This document shows, one piece after another, positions 15,986 to 25,319 of a DNA stretch of 64,000 nt; the first letter of the stretch is position 1; the number at the start of each line of letters is the position of its first letter. The notes below the pieces were generated by a model, which saw nothing but the letters and a program-made list of their open reading frames with translations, was not told where the DNA came from and ran no database searches. Origin of the DNA: [Clostridium] aerotolerans DSM 5434. Its GTDB lineage: Bacteria > Bacillota > Clostridia > Lachnospirales > Lachnospiraceae. Position numbers and translations under genes: made by a program. The stretch is taken from assembly GCF_000687555.1 (NCBI RefSeq), contig NZ_JHWJ01000002.1, positions 372,001 through 436,000 on the forward strand, in the 5' to 3' direction.

Positions 15986-17524
15986 TTATTTTACAAGCAA
16001 TGATTTTCCTGTCATCTCCTCTGGCTGCTTCATTCCCAAAAGTTCAATGAGAGTCGGAGCAATATCTGCAAGGCATCCGCCTTCTCTCAGCTTATAAGAA
16101 GGATCCGCATTTACCAGAATGAATGGCACTGGATTTGTGGTATGAGCCGTAAATGGTTCTCCGGTTTCATAATCCAGAAGCTGCTCTGCATTTCCATGAT
16201 CCGCGCAGATAAATAATACGCCGCCAGTTTCCTTAATGGCATCAACCGTCTCGCCAACGCATGCATCCACGGTTTCAATGGCCTTAATGGCAGCAGCCTC
16301 GATTCCTGTATGACCAACCATATCCGGATTTGCGAAGTTTACAATGATCACATCGTATTTACCGGAACGAATGGCACCTGTAAGCTTTTCACAAACAACT
16401 GGAGCGCTCATCTCAGGCTGTAGATCATAGGTGGCAACCTTTGGTGACGGAACTAAAATCCGGTCTTCTCCTTCGTTTGGCTCTTCCACACCGCCATTAA
16501 AGAAGAAGGTTACATGGGCATATTTCTCAGTCTCTGCAATTCTAGCCTGAGTCATATGGTTGTCAGCGAGGAACTGTCCAAAGGTATTATTAATGGATTC
16601 CTTCTTAAATGCCACCAGCTTATTTTTAATGGTCTCATCATAGTTGGTAAAGCAGACAAAGGTCAGATCAAGGCGTTTTTCTCTCTCAAATCCCTTAAAC
16701 TCGTCGTCACAGAACGCTCTTGTCAGCTCTCTTGCACGGTCAGGACGGAAGTTAAAGAAGATTACAGAATCATGGTCTGATACGACTGCCAGCGGTTTTC
16801 CGCCTTCTGTTACTACAAGGGGCTCAACAAATTCATCGTAAACTTCCTTATCATAAGAAGCCTGGATTCCAGCTACTGCAGATTCAGCATGATTTCCTTC
16901 TCCCTTAGTGAGCGCACGGTAAGCACGCTCTACACGATCCCAGCGGTTATCACGGTCCATGGCGTAGTAACGGCCAGATACAGATGCTACTTTGCCTACT
17001 CCAAGCTCTTTCATCTTCGCTTCCAGTGCCTCTACAAAGCCTTTTCCGGAAGCAGGAGGAGTATCACGGCCATCTAAGAAGCAGTGTACATAAACGTTTT
17101 CAAGTCCGCTTCTTTTTGCCAGCTCAAGTAAGCCGTAAATGTGGGTATTATGGCTGTGTACACCACCGTCTGATACCAGTCCCCACATATGAAGAGCGGA
17201 GTTATTCTTTTTACAGTTTTCAACAGCCTGTAAAAATTCCTTTATTTCAAAGAAATCGCCGTCTGCGATAGATTTTGTTATTCTAGTCAGCTCCTGGTAT
17301 ACGACGCGTCCGGCACCCATATTTAAATGTCCTACCTCTGAGTTGCCCATCTGTCCATCTGGAAGGCCAACAGAAAGACCGCTTGCATATCCTTTTACAT
17401 AAGGACACTGACTCATTAACTGGTCCATGATGGGAGTTCTTGCTTCACAGACAGCATTATGGTCACAGTTATCATTTAATCCATAACCATCAAGTATCAT
17501 TAATACAACTGGTTTTTTGCTCAT
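15986..17524 (-). CDS. gpmI: 2,3-bisphosphoglycerate-independent phosphoglycerate mutase
   Basis: A 512-aa full-length iPGM: alkaline-phosphatase-like domain with the N-terminal metal site V-V-L-M-I-L-D-G-Y-G, the catalytic Ser in M-G-N-S-E-V-G-H-L, and the C-terminal metal ligands V-N-F-A-N-P-D-M-V-G-H-T and C-A-D-H-G-N-A-E. It interconverts 3- and 2-phosphoglycerate using manganese. It is the last gene of the gap-pgk-tpiA-gpmI run and is separated from tpiA by a strong terminator, so it probably also has its own promoter. Confidence 0.97.
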   Translation of the reverse strand: MSKKPVVLMILDGYGLNDNCDHNAVCEARTPIMDQLMSQCPYVKGYASGLSVGLPDGQMGNSEVGHLNMGAGRVVYQELTRITKSIADGDFFEIKEFLQAVENCKKNNSALHMWGLVSDGGVHSHNTHIYGLLELAKRSGLENVYVHCFLDGRDTPPASGKGFVEALEAKMKELGVGKVASVSGRYYAMDRDNRWDRVERAYRALTKGEGNHAESAVAGIQASYDKEVYDEFVEPLVVTEGGKPLAVVSDHDSVIFFNFRPDRARELTRAFCDDEFKGFEREKRLDLTFVCFTNYDETIKNKLVAFKKESINNTFGQFLADNHMTQARIAETEKYAHVTFFFNGGVEEPNEGEDRILVPSPKVATYDLQPEMSAPVVCEKLTGAIRSGKYDVIIVNFANPDMVGHTGIEAAAIKAIETVDACVGETVDAIKETGGVLFICADHGNAEQLLDYETGEPFTAHTTNPVPFILVNADPSYKLREGGCLADIAPTLIELLGMKQPEEMTGKSLLVK

Positions 17525-17570
17525 AACTAGTTTCTCCTTTTCATTATGCTTTCACAAAACAGATGTTGAG

Positions 17571-17613
17571 AAAAAAACTGCCGACTCATGGCATTATCAT
17601 ATGGAGTCGGCAG
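17571..17613 (-). terminator. Intrinsic terminator after tpiA
   Basis: On the minus strand a 10-bp perfect stem (CTGCCGACTC / GAGTCGGCAG) is followed by seven T (17571-17577). It lies 7 bp past the tpiA stop and before gpmI. Confidence 0.9.
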
Positions 17614-17619
17614 CATTCT

Positions 17620-18372
17620 TTATTTGTTATAATTAACAATGGAACCAAACTCTGGCTTTAAGGAAGCCCCTCCAACCAAACCGCCGTCAATGTCAGGCTG
17701 TGCAAACAGCTCAGGTGCGCTGGCTGCAGATACGGAACCGCCGTACTGAATTCGAATGGCAGCAGCGGTTGCTTCGTCATAAATCTCACCGATGCAGACA
17801 CGGATGGCACTGCAGACCTCCTGAGCCTGCTCAGTCGTTGCTACCTTGCCGGTACCAATGGCCCAGATTGGCTCATAAGCGATGACTGCTTCTTTTGCCT
17901 GAACTGCGGTTACATTTAAAAATGCAATCTTGATCTGCTGACGGATCCAGTCAAGTGTGATGCCCTGCTCTCTCTGGGTTAAGGATTCTCCGCAGCATAC
18001 GATTGGTGTAATGCCATATTCAAATGCCTTTAATACTTTTTTATTTACCGTCTCATCGGATTCTGCAAAGTATTCTCTTCGCTCGGAATGACCGATTACC
18101 ACGTATTTAACTCCTGCATCCTTTAACATAGCAGGAGAAATCTCACCGGTGTAAGCTCCCTTATCCTCATAATACATGTTCTCAGCACCAATATTAATAT
18201 TGGAACCCTTTGCTGCTTCCATGGCCGGAATGATATCAATGGCCGGCACACAGAAAATAACATCCACCTCGTCGTTTGCTACCAGAGGTTTTAATGTATT
18301 TACAAGCTCAACCGCCTCGGTTGGCGTCATATTCATCTTCCAGTTTCCTGCTATGATTTTTTTTCTAGACAT
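17620..18372 (-). CDS. tpiA: Triosephosphate isomerase
   Basis: A 250-aa TIM-barrel enzyme: substrate-binding N-W-K-M-N near the N-terminus, catalytic His in V-I-G-H-S-E-R-R, catalytic Glu in [12 protein letters not shown] and phosphate-binding G-G-S-V and G-G-L-V-G-G-A-S-L at the end. It interconverts dihydroxyacetone phosphate and glyceraldehyde 3-phosphate. Start ATG 18372 after AAGGAAGGG. Normal length. Confidence 0.97.
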   Translation of the reverse strand: MSRKKIIAGNWKMNMTPTEAVELVNTLKPLVANDEVDVIFCVPAIDIIPAMEAAKGSNINIGAENMYYEDKGAYTGEISPAMLKDAGVKYVVIGHSERREYFAESDETVNKKVLKAFEYGITPIVCCGESLTQREQGITLDWIRQQIKIAFLNVTAVQAKEAVIAYEPIWAIGTGKVATTEQAQEVCSAIRVCIGEIYDEATAAAIRIQYGGSVSAASAPELFAQPDIDGGLVGGASLKPEFGSIVNYNK

Positions 18373-18402
18373 ACGATTACCCTTCCTTTTTCTACACTCA
18401 AA

Positions 18403-18425
18403 GCCCGGACGCTCACCGCCCGGGC
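18403..18425 (-). terminator. Weak GC hairpin between pgk and tpiA
   Basis: A GCCCGG / CCGGGC stem followed on the minus strand by only TTTGAG. It may be a partial terminator or an mRNA-processing or stability hairpin between pgk and tpiA. Confidence 0.45.
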
Positions 18426-18437
18426 CGGTATCTTTTC

Positions 18438-19649
18438 TTATTTGTTGTCAGCAGCTGCTACGCCTGGCAGTTCTTTTCCTTCCAGGAACTCTAAGGATGC
18501 ACCGCCACCAGTAGAGATATGAGTCATCTTATCTGCAAATCCAAGTCTCTTCACTGCATTTACAGAGTCACCACCGCCGATTACGGTAGTTGCATCGCTG
18601 AGTGCTGCAACAGAACGGCATACCTCTAAGGTACCTTCTGCGAAATTGGAGAACTCGAAAACGCCCATCGGTCCGTTCCATACAACGGTCTTAGCGCCTG
18701 CTAATGCGTCTTTGAAAAGTTCGATGGACTTTGGTCCGATATCAAAGCCTGACCAGCCTGCTTCAATGGTCTCAACTACTTTTCTCTCTGTATCGTTAGA
18801 GAATTCTTTACCAATTACGTTATCAACCGGAAGAAGAAGCTTTACGCCTTTTTCTTTCGCTTTTTCAATCATCTCCAATGCATAATCAAGCTTATCTTCT
18901 TCACATAAAGAATTGCCGATTTCTTTGCCCTGGGCTTTTGCAAAGGTATAAGCCATACCACCGCCGATGATTAAAGTATCAACCTTATCAAGCAGGTTAT
19001 TGATTACGTTGATCTTATCAGAAACCTTAGCTCCTCCCAGGATAGCCACGAAAGGACGTACCGGATTCTCAACTGCCTGACCTAAGAATTTGATCTCTTT
19101 TTCCATCAGGTAACCAACTACGTTGGTGGATGTATACTTTGTTACCCCTACGTTGGAGCAGTGAGCTCTGTGGGCGGTACCAAATGCATCGTTAACAAAA
19201 ATGCCGTCGCTGAGTGCTGCAAGTTCTTTTGCATAAGCTTCTGCACTCTCGTCTTTGCCATATTTTGTTTCTTCCACTCTGTAACGGGTATTCTGAAGTA
19301 AAAGAACTTCACCGTCCTTTAATTCAGCAGCAACCTTTTGAGTCTCAGGTCCTGTTACCTGTGGATCGTTTACAAATTTAACTGTCACACCAAGTCTCTC
19401 GCTTAATGCAGGAGCTACTGGCTCTAATGATAACTCTGGAAGTGGCTCTCCCTTTGGTTTTCCTAAATGAGAGCAGAGAATGACTCTTGCGCCCTGGTCC
19501 AATAATTTCTTTATGGTCGGAATAGCTCCGTCAATACGGTTAAAGTTCTGGATCACTCCATCCTTTAACGGTACATTAAAATCGCAACGAACTAATACTT
19601 TCTTTCCCTGTAATCCGGATAAATCGTCAACTGTTTTCTTATTAAGCAT
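18438..19649 (-). CDS. pgk: Phosphoglycerate kinase
   Basis: A 403-aa enzyme; I start at ATG 19649 ([12 protein letters not shown]), which has AAAGGAG upstream, rather than seven codons earlier. Landmarks: V-R-C-D-F-N-V-P-L near the start, [10 protein letters not shown], and the nucleotide-binding G-G-G-D-S-V-N-A. The C-terminal end [13 protein letters not shown] is intact. It makes ATP and 3-phosphoglycerate from 1,3-bisphosphoglycerate. It is preceded by gap with a terminator between. Confidence 0.97.
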   Translation of the reverse strand: MLNKKTVDDLSGLQGKKVLVRCDFNVPLKDGVIQNFNRIDGAIPTIKKLLDQGARVILCSHLGKPKGEPLPELSLEPVAPALSERLGVTVKFVNDPQVTGPETQKVAAELKDGEVLLLQNTRYRVEETKYGKDESAEAYAKELAALSDGIFVNDAFGTAHRAHCSNVGVTKYTSTNVVGYLMEKEIKFLGQAVENPVRPFVAILGGAKVSDKINVINNLLDKVDTLIIGGGMAYTFAKAQGKEIGNSLCEEDKLDYALEMIEKAKEKGVKLLLPVDNVIGKEFSNDTERKVVETIEAGWSGFDIGPKSIELFKDALAGAKTVVWNGPMGVFEFSNFAEGTLEVCRSVAALSDATTVIGGGDSVNAVKRLGFADKMTHISTGGGASLEFLEGKELPGVAAADNK

Positions 19650-19703
19650 GCTAATAATGCTCCTTTCCATTATGGTGTATACAATATAATTACAAAATAA
19701 TAA

Positions 19704-19733
19704 AAGGGCCCGGTCCTCAACGACCGGACCCTT
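19704..19733 (-). terminator. Intrinsic terminator between gap and pgk
   Basis: On the minus strand AAGGGTCCGGTC-GTTGAG-GACCGGGCCCTT then TTATTATTTTG: a stem of about 12 bp (one wobble) right after the gap stop. It would let gap be made in excess of pgk. Confidence 0.85.
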
Positions 19734-19742
19734 CTTGGATCA

Positions 19743-20774
19743 TTAGCCTAATTCAGCAAAGTACTTAATTGTACGAACCATCTGGCTTGTATAGGAATTC
19801 TCGTTGTCATACCAGGAAACAACCTGTACCTGATATAAATCATCACCGATCTTGGAAACCATTGTCTGAGTGGAATCAAACAGAGAACCGAATCTTGTAC
19901 CGATAACATCAGAAGATACGATCTCGTCTTCGTTGTAGCCGAAGGACTCACTAGCTGCTGCCTTCATAGCTGCATTAATTCCGTCTTTTGTTACGTCTGC
20001 GCCCTTAACAACTGCTGTTAAGATTGTAGTGGAACCTGTAGGAACCGGAACACGCTGAGCGGAACCGATTAACTTGCCGTTTAACTCAGGAATAACTAAA
20101 CCGATTGCTTTTGCAGCACCAGTAGAGTTAGGAACGATGTTTGCAGCTCCTGCTCTTGCTCTTCTTAAGTCGCCTTTTCTGTGAGGTCCGTCAAGGATCA
20201 TCTGATCACCAGTGTAAGCATGAATGGTGCTCATGATACCAGACTGGATCTGTGCATAATCATTAAGAGCCTTAGCCATAGGTGCTAAGCAGTTAGTTGT
20301 ACAGGAAGCAGCAGAGATGATCTTGTCATCAGCTGTTAATACGTTCTCATTTACGCTGTAAACGATGGTAGGAAGATCGTTGCCTGCTGGAGCAGAGATA
20401 ACAACTTTCTTAGCGCCTGCATCGATATGAGCCTGAGACTGTGCTTTAGAGCAGTAGAAACCGGTACACTCTAAAACTACATCTACACCAATTTTACCCC
20501 AAGGAAGGTTTGCAGCATCTTTCTCAGCGTAAATTTTAATGTTCTTACCATCAACAGTGATAGAATCTTCAGAAGCTTCAACTGTATGAGCATTCTCGCC
20601 GTAGTATCCAGCGTATCCACCCTGTGCAGTGTCATATTTTAATAAATGTGCTAACATCTTTGGATCTGTTAAATCGTTGATTGCTACTACTTCATAGCCT
20701 TCTGCGCCAAACATCTGTCTGAAAGCAAGACGGCCAATACGTCCGAAACCATTAATTGCAACTTTTACTGCCAT
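19743..20774 (-). CDS. gap: Glyceraldehyde-3-phosphate dehydrogenase, type I
   Basis: A 343-aa GAPDH with N-terminal Rossmann N-G-F-G-R-I-G-R, the catalytic motif S-C-T-T-N-C-L-A-P, and the C-terminal W-Y-D-N-E-N-S-Y-T. It is NAD-type by the I-N-D-L-T sequence after the second strand. It oxidises glyceraldehyde 3-phosphate in glycolysis. A sigma-A-like promoter (20836-20864) and a Rex-like site (20809-20826) lie upstream. No cggR regulator gene is present, unlike Bacillus. Confidence 0.97.
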   Translation of the reverse strand: MAVKVAINGFGRIGRLAFRQMFGAEGYEVVAINDLTDPKMLAHLLKYDTAQGGYAGYYGENAHTVEASEDSITVDGKNIKIYAEKDAANLPWGKIGVDVVLECTGFYCSKAQSQAHIDAGAKKVVISAPAGNDLPTIVYSVNENVLTADDKIISAASCTTNCLAPMAKALNDYAQIQSGIMSTIHAYTGDQMILDGPHRKGDLRRARAGAANIVPNSTGAAKAIGLVIPELNGKLIGSAQRVPVPTGSTTILTAVVKGADVTKDGINAAMKAAASESFGYNEDEIVSSDVIGTRFGSLFDSTQTMVSKIGDDLYQVQVVSWYDNENSYTSQMVRTIKYFAELG

Positions 20775-20808
20775 AATTCAATTCCTCCTAAGAATAAAAT
20801 TAATGTGA

Positions 20809-20826
20809 TTGTTAAATAATAATCAA
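20809..20826. promoter_or_regulatory. Candidate Rex operator in the gap leader
   Basis: TTGTTAAATAATAATCAA fits the Rex consensus TTGTTAA-N4-TTAACAA with 12 of 14 defined positions. It lies between the gap -10 and its ATG. Rex itself is encoded at 32913-33572. NADH-responsive control of gap is plausible but not shown. Confidence 0.4.
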
Positions 20827-20835
20827 CTACCTTTT

Positions 20836-20864
20836 ATTTTACCTAACATCCCAATAAATAGCAA
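20836..20864 (-). promoter_or_regulatory. Probable gap promoter
   Basis: On the minus strand TTGCTA (20859-20864), 17-bp spacer, TAAAAT (20836-20841). The rest of 20865-21141 is AT-rich and I see no gene in it. Confidence 0.55.
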
Positions 20865-21141
20865 GTCCTTTTTTTATTTTTATCTTTTCCTCAAGTGCTG
20901 TTTGCCCTCTTCCTAAATAGGGGAAAAAGCCTTGTAAAAAGATCATTTATTCCCATAAGTGATGGATAAATATGATAAAAAGACTTATCTTATCCTATTA
21001 TAAATCCGCTTTTCTTAATTATACATATTATTATGAAAACACATATTTTTTATTCCTTTAGCCTAACTATTATTTTCTTTTGATTTTTGCAATATTTGTA
21101 AACTTTTGTCTTAATTTAAATAAAACAGCCGGTTCTGTCCG

Positions 21142-21170
21142 TTGCTTTTCTACCCTTCATTGATTATAAT
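21142..21170 (+). promoter_or_regulatory. Promoter of the PHP phosphatase operon
   Basis: TTGCTT (21142-21147), 17-bp spacer, TATAAT (21165-21170), 26 bp before the start codon of the PHP gene. Confidence 0.7.
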
Positions 21171-21196
21171 TAATTTACTTTTGAAAGGAGACCTTC

Positions 21197-21994
21197 ATGC
21201 TTCCAGATTATCATTTTCATACTATTTTTTCAGGAGACTCCGAAACACCGGTGAGGGAACAGCTGAATCAGGCCATTGCGCTTGGTATGAAATCCCTCTG
21301 TGTTACAGACCATCATGACTATGATGTGGATTCCCCCATAGATTTTACCCTCGATTTAGACCGGTATTTTGAGACCATGATCCGGTTAAGAGAGGAATAT
21401 AAAAACAGGCTGGAGCTTCGCATTGGCATCGAACTTGGACTCCAGACTCATTTAGAAGAGTATTTTAACAATCTGCTGTCAGCCTATCCTTTTGATTTTG
21501 TCATCGGCTCCACCCATTTCGTCAATCGGAAGGACGCCGTCTACCCGGAATTTTTCCAGGGAAGAACAGAGGAAGAAGCATATCTTCACTATTTCCAGGT
21601 CACACTGGATAATGTAAAGAATTTAAGTACATTTGACGTGGCAGGGCACTTGGATTATATTGTCAGGTATGGCCCTAATAAGGCTGATTTTTATAGCTAT
21701 CATACGTATCAGAATCTTTTTGATAAGATTTTAAAAGCCATCATTGAAAATGGCAAAGGAATTGAATGCAACACAGCCGGATACCGAAAAGGAATTAACC
21801 AGCCAAATCCAGCACCAGAAATTATAAAGCGCTACCGGGAGCTGGGGGGAGAAATCATAACCATCGGTTCGGACGCACATATACCGGAGGATTTAGGAGC
21901 AGATTTTCACAGGGCAAAAGAGCTTCTTCGTTCTGCCGGATTCACCTATTATACGGAATTTAAAGAACGCAGGCCGGAATTTAAGCCTTTATAA
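21197..21994 (+). CDS. PHP-domain phosphatase, histidinol-phosphatase (HisK/HisJ) type
   Basis: A 265-aa PHP-superfamily enzyme. Metal ligands are visible: D-Y-H-F-H-T and S-G-D-S-E at the N-terminus, V-T-D-H-H-D-Y, G-I-E-L-G-L, G-S-T-H-F-V, A-G-H-L-D-Y-I and the C-terminal G-S-D-A-H-I-P-E-D-L-G. This set is the HisJ/HisK pattern that dephosphorylates histidinol phosphate, though many such proteins act on other small phosphoesters. No his gene is adjacent; the next genes are for serine dehydratase, 30 bp downstream. Start ATG 21197 with AAAGGAGAC. Confidence 0.85.
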   Translation: MLPDYHFHTIFSGDSETPVREQLNQAIALGMKSLCVTDHHDYDVDSPIDFTLDLDRYFETMIRLREEYKNRLELRIGIELGLQTHLEEYFNNLLSAYPFDFVIGSTHFVNRKDAVYPEFFQGRTEEEAYLHYFQVTLDNVKNLSTFDVAGHLDYIVRYGPNKADFYSYHTYQNLFDKILKAIIENGKGIECNTAGYRKGINQPNPAPEIIKRYRELGGEIITIGSDAHIPEDLGADFHRAKELLRSAGFTYYTEFKERRPEFKPL

Positions 21995-22024
21995 ACATAC
22001 GAGAACCAGAATTGGAGAAAAATT

Positions 22025-22684
22025 ATGAATGTATTTGACATCGTTGGTCCTGTTATGATCGGCCCTTCCAGCTCCCATACTGCGGGCGCTGCCAGGATCG
22101 GAAAAACAGCCGCTATGCTTTTAGGCGCTCCCATTGCCAAAGCGGATATCCTGTTTCACGGCTCATTTGCCAAAACCTACAGGGGACACGGTACGGATAA
22201 AGCCATCGTCGGCGGTATTTTAAAAATGGATCCCTGGGATCCGGGAATCAGAACGAGCATTGAAACCGCAGAAAAAATGGGCATTGAAATCATTTTTCGG
22301 ACCGGAACCATTGAAAATGCCCACCCAAACACAGCACGGATTACCCTGACTTCGGAGAAAGGAAAAACCATTTCCGTACAGGGGGCTTCCATTGGGGGAG
22401 GCAACATTGTTATCACCAAGGTAAATGATATGGAGGTTTATTTTACCGGGCAGAAGACAACCTTAATCGTCATGCACCAGGATGTCCCAGGAATCATTGC
22501 TCACGTGACCAACCTGGTGGCAGCAGGAAATGCCAACATCTGCAATTTCCGCTTAAACCGGGAAGAAAAGGGAGGCCTGGCCATTATGACCCTTGAAATG
22601 GACTCTGATTTCGATAGTTCTCTGGTCAAACAGGTGAAAGCCATTCCTTTTGTATATAATACCATACTATTAAAATTAAATTGA
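22025..22684 (+). CDS. sdaAB: L-serine dehydratase, iron-sulfur-dependent, beta subunit
   Basis: A 219-aa beta subunit. The N-terminal domain has G-P-S-S-S-H-T-A-G-A-A-R-I-G; the C-terminal part (about 145-219) is an ACT domain (L-I-V-M-H-Q-D-V-P-G-I-I-A-H-V-T). With the alpha subunit encoded 52 bp downstream it deaminates L-serine to pyruvate using a [4Fe-4S] cluster. It belongs to the two-subunit Gram-positive type. Confidence 0.95.
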   Translation: MNVFDIVGPVMIGPSSSHTAGAARIGKTAAMLLGAPIAKADILFHGSFAKTYRGHGTDKAIVGGILKMDPWDPGIRTSIETAEKMGIEIIFRTGTIENAHPNTARITLTSEKGKTISVQGASIGGGNIVITKVNDMEVYFTGQKTTLIVMHQDVPGIIAHVTNLVAAGNANICNFRLNREEKGGLAIMTLEMDSDFDSSLVKQVKAIPFVYNTILLKLN

Positions 22685-22736
22685 TCTCTGTTTCTTTATC
22701 AAACCTAACAGGGACACAGTCATTTAGGAGAAACTC

Positions 22737-23615
22737 ATGAAACTGAAATACAACTCTGTGGAAGAACTGGTTAACGCAGCACTCTCTTCCAACCAAAAAA
22801 TCTCACAAATCGTTCTTACAGAACAGGCGGAGGATATGGAGCTTTCCGAGGAAATGGTTTACGAAACCATGGAAAAAAGCTTCGATGTCATGAGGCAGTC
22901 CGTTGAAAATGGAATGGATGCGGATCTCCGCTCTCCCAGCGGATTATCGGGAGGAGCTGCTGCTAAGCTTAAAAAAGCAGTGGATGAAGGCCGGAATCAT
23001 TATGGCCATCTCCTTGGAAATGCCATCAGTATGGCTCTTGCGGTAACAGAATACAACTCCTGTATGGGACAGATTGTTGCGGCACCAACTGCCGGTTCCT
23101 GCGGTGTCATACCAGCGGCTCTGATTTCTGTCCTGGAGGAATATAAGCTTCCAAAACGTGACATTGTCATGGGATTATTCACCGCCTCTGCCATCGGTAT
23201 GGTCATTGCCAAATGCGCCAGCATTGCAGGTGCAGAAGGAGGCTGTCAGGCCGAAGTAGGCTCTGCATCAGCCATGGCTGCTGCGGCTCTTACAGAGATT
23301 TTTGACGGCACACCGGAGATGGTTTCCGACAGCTGTGCCATTGCTCTAAAAAACACCATGGGACTTGTCTGTGACCCGGTGGCCGGACTGGTAGAGGTCC
23401 CATGTATTAAACGAAATGCCATGGGAGTTGCCAATGCCTTTACCGCCTCTGAGCTGGCGCTGGCCGGAATTAAAAGCGTGATTCCTGCCGATGAAGTTAT
23501 CATGGCCATGAAAAAGGTAGGAGAACAGATGTCACCGTCTCTTAGAGAAACGGCAGAAGGTGGACTTGCCGCTACTCCTACTGGATGCAGACTTTGTAAA
23601 AAGATTTTTGGTTAA
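22737..23615 (+). CDS. sdaAA: L-serine dehydratase, iron-sulfur-dependent, alpha subunit
   Basis: A 292-aa catalytic subunit with R-S-P-S-G-L-S-G-G, A-P-T-A-G-S-C-G-V-I-P-A (cluster Cys), G-C-Q-A-E-V-G-S-A-S-A-M-A-A-A and C-D-P-V-A-G-L-V-E-V-P-C (cluster Cys). The end (A-A-T-P-T-G-C-R-L-C) is complete. It follows sdaAB and is terminated by the long hairpin at 23631-23734. Confidence 0.96.
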   Translation: MKLKYNSVEELVNAALSSNQKISQIVLTEQAEDMELSEEMVYETMEKSFDVMRQSVENGMDADLRSPSGLSGGAAAKLKKAVDEGRNHYGHLLGNAISMALAVTEYNSCMGQIVAAPTAGSCGVIPAALISVLEEYKLPKRDIVMGLFTASAIGMVIAKCASIAGAEGGCQAEVGSASAMAAAALTEIFDGTPEMVSDSCAIALKNTMGLVCDPVAGLVEVPCIKRNAMGVANAFTASELALAGIKSVIPADEVIMAMKKVGEQMSPSLRETAEGGLAATPTGCRLCKKIFG

Positions 23616-23630
23616 TTACTATTAATACAA

Positions 23631-23734
23631 AAAAGCCTGCTGGAAAGGAATTTTTGAACTTACCTACAACAAGTTAGATTCTTAGGTCTAACTTGTTGTG
23701 ATACAGCTCAAACTCCTTACTCCAGCAGGCTTTT
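23631..23734. terminator. Long three-tier hairpin between sdaAA and argH
   Basis: A 104-bp inverted structure: outer perfect 14-bp stem (AAAAGCCTGCTGGA / TCCAGCAGGCTTTT), middle pairings (AAGGA/TCCTT and TTTGA/TCAAA) and an inner perfect 13-bp stem (ACAACAAGTTAGA / TCTAACTTGTTGT) with an 8-nt loop. The T and A runs at the two ends fit a bidirectional terminator between convergent genes, but it is far larger than usual. The rest (23735-23918) is AT-rich with short direct repeats and no gene. Confidence 0.65.
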
Positions 23735-23918
23735 ATCATATATCTTTTTCTTATATCGCTTATCTTTTATTTCTTATCTTTATTATATAGTGTTAAATAT
23801 TGTCTTATACATGTAGGTTTAAAGCTGCTTAGAAGTACCACCGCATATAGCGCATATAGCGTATACCTCTCATACAATTTTAATCTTCTACTCTATTAAT
23901 CCTCTACTCTTTTAATCT

Positions 23919-25292
23919 CTATGCTTCCAGCTTCTTTTTATAAATTTCAATCACCTTTTTCATTGCTTCCTGGCCAGGAGCGCCGATGGTCATTCTCTTT
24001 TCCACACATGTCTTTAAGCTGATAGCATCATAAATATCCTGTTCAAATACCGGGCTGATTGCCTTGTATTCTTCCAGAGTCATATCATCAAGCGCAATTC
24101 CTTTTTCAATACAGAAAAGAACCAACTGACCAACGATTCCATGAGCATCCCGGAAAGGAACACCGTGGTTAACCAGATAATCTGCTGCATCGGTAGCATT
24201 GGTAAAACCATTCTTTGCACTGGCTTCCATAACATCTTTACGGAAGGACATGGAAGAAATCATGCCTGTAAACAGGGCAAGACAACCTTTAACTGTATCA
24301 ATGGCATCAAAGGTCAGCTCCTTATCTTCCTGCATATCCTTGTTATATGCAAGAGGGATTCCCTTCATGGTAGTGAGAATGGAAACAAGAGCACCATACA
24401 CTCTTCCTGCCTTACCACGAATCAGCTCCGCAATATCCGGATTCTTCTTCTGAGGCATTATACTGCTTCCTGTGCTGTAGGAATCATCGATCTCCACGAA
24501 CCGATACTCATTGGTATTCCAGATAATGATTTCCTCGCAAAATCTGCTTAAATGCATGGCAATGGTAGACAAAGCGCTTAATAGCTCAATGAGATAATCC
24601 CTGTCTGCAACAGAGTCCATACTGTTTAAGGTAGGGCCGTCAAAGCCAAGAAGCTCTGCCGTGTATTCCCTGTCTAAGGGATAGGTTGTACCTGCAAGGG
24701 CACCAGAACCTAAAGGACAGTAGTTCATCCTCTTTCTGATATCAGAAAGACGGGAAAAGTCCCGGTCGAACATTTCAAAATAAGCACCAATATGATGGGC
24801 AAGGGTAATTGGCTGAGCCTTCTGCAAATGGGTGAAGCCAGGCATATAAGTATCAATATGCTCCTCCATCACCTTTAAAAGCTCTGTTAAAAGGCCTTTT
24901 ACCAGACCGGATAATTCATCGATCTCATCTCTGGTGTAGAGCTTCATATCAAGTGCGACCTGATCATTACGGCTGCGTCCGGTATGAAGGCGCTTTCCGG
25001 CTTCTCCGATTCTCTCTGTTAAAACAGCTTCCACAAAAGAATGAATGTCTTCATGCTCTGCTGTAATTAAAAGAGTTCCATTTTCAAGGTCTTTCCGAAT
25101 CCCCATGAGCCCGTTAACAATGGCATCCCTGTCTTCCTCTGTAAGGATTCCCTGCTTTGCAAGCATTTTCACATGTGCCATGCTTCCTTCAATATCCTGG
25201 TGGTAGAATTTCTGGTCAAAGGATATGGATGCGTTGAAGTTGTGTACCAGCTGATTGGTTTCTTTTGTGAAGCGTCCGCCCCATAATTTCAT
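23919..25292 (-). CDS. argH: Argininosuccinate lyase
   Basis: A 457-aa member of the fumarase/aspartase superfamily: M-K-L-W-G-G-R-F at the start, H-T-G-R-S-R-N-D-Q, T-H-L-Q-K-A-Q-P-I-T and the signature G-S-S-I-M-P-Q-K-K-N-P-D. It cleaves argininosuccinate to arginine and fumarate. ATG 25292 (MKLWGG) fits AAGGAGATTTG better than the TTG two codons earlier. No argG is adjacent. Confidence 0.96.
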   Translation of the reverse strand: MKLWGGRFTKETNQLVHNFNASISFDQKFYHQDIEGSMAHVKMLAKQGILTEEDRDAIVNGLMGIRKDLENGTLLITAEHEDIHSFVEAVLTERIGEAGKRLHTGRSRNDQVALDMKLYTRDEIDELSGLVKGLLTELLKVMEEHIDTYMPGFTHLQKAQPITLAHHIGAYFEMFDRDFSRLSDIRKRMNYCPLGSGALAGTTYPLDREYTAELLGFDGPTLNSMDSVADRDYLIELLSALSTIAMHLSRFCEEIIIWNTNEYRFVEIDDSYSTGSSIMPQKKNPDIAELIRGKAGRVYGALVSILTTMKGIPLAYNKDMQEDKELTFDAIDTVKGCLALFTGMISSMSFRKDVMEASAKNGFTNATDAADYLVNHGVPFRDAHGIVGQLVLFCIEKGIALDDMTLEEYKAISPVFEQDIYDAISLKTCVEKRMTIGAPGQEAMKKVIEIYKKKLEA

Positions 25293-25319
25293 AATCAAAT
25301 CTCCTCTTTTCGCTGTAAG

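Noticed and set aside
23850-23920. Short tandem-like repeats (GCATATAGC twice; AATC-TCTACTCT units) as a functional repeat array
   Set aside because: Only two or three imperfect copies in AT-rich DNA; not enough to call a feature.
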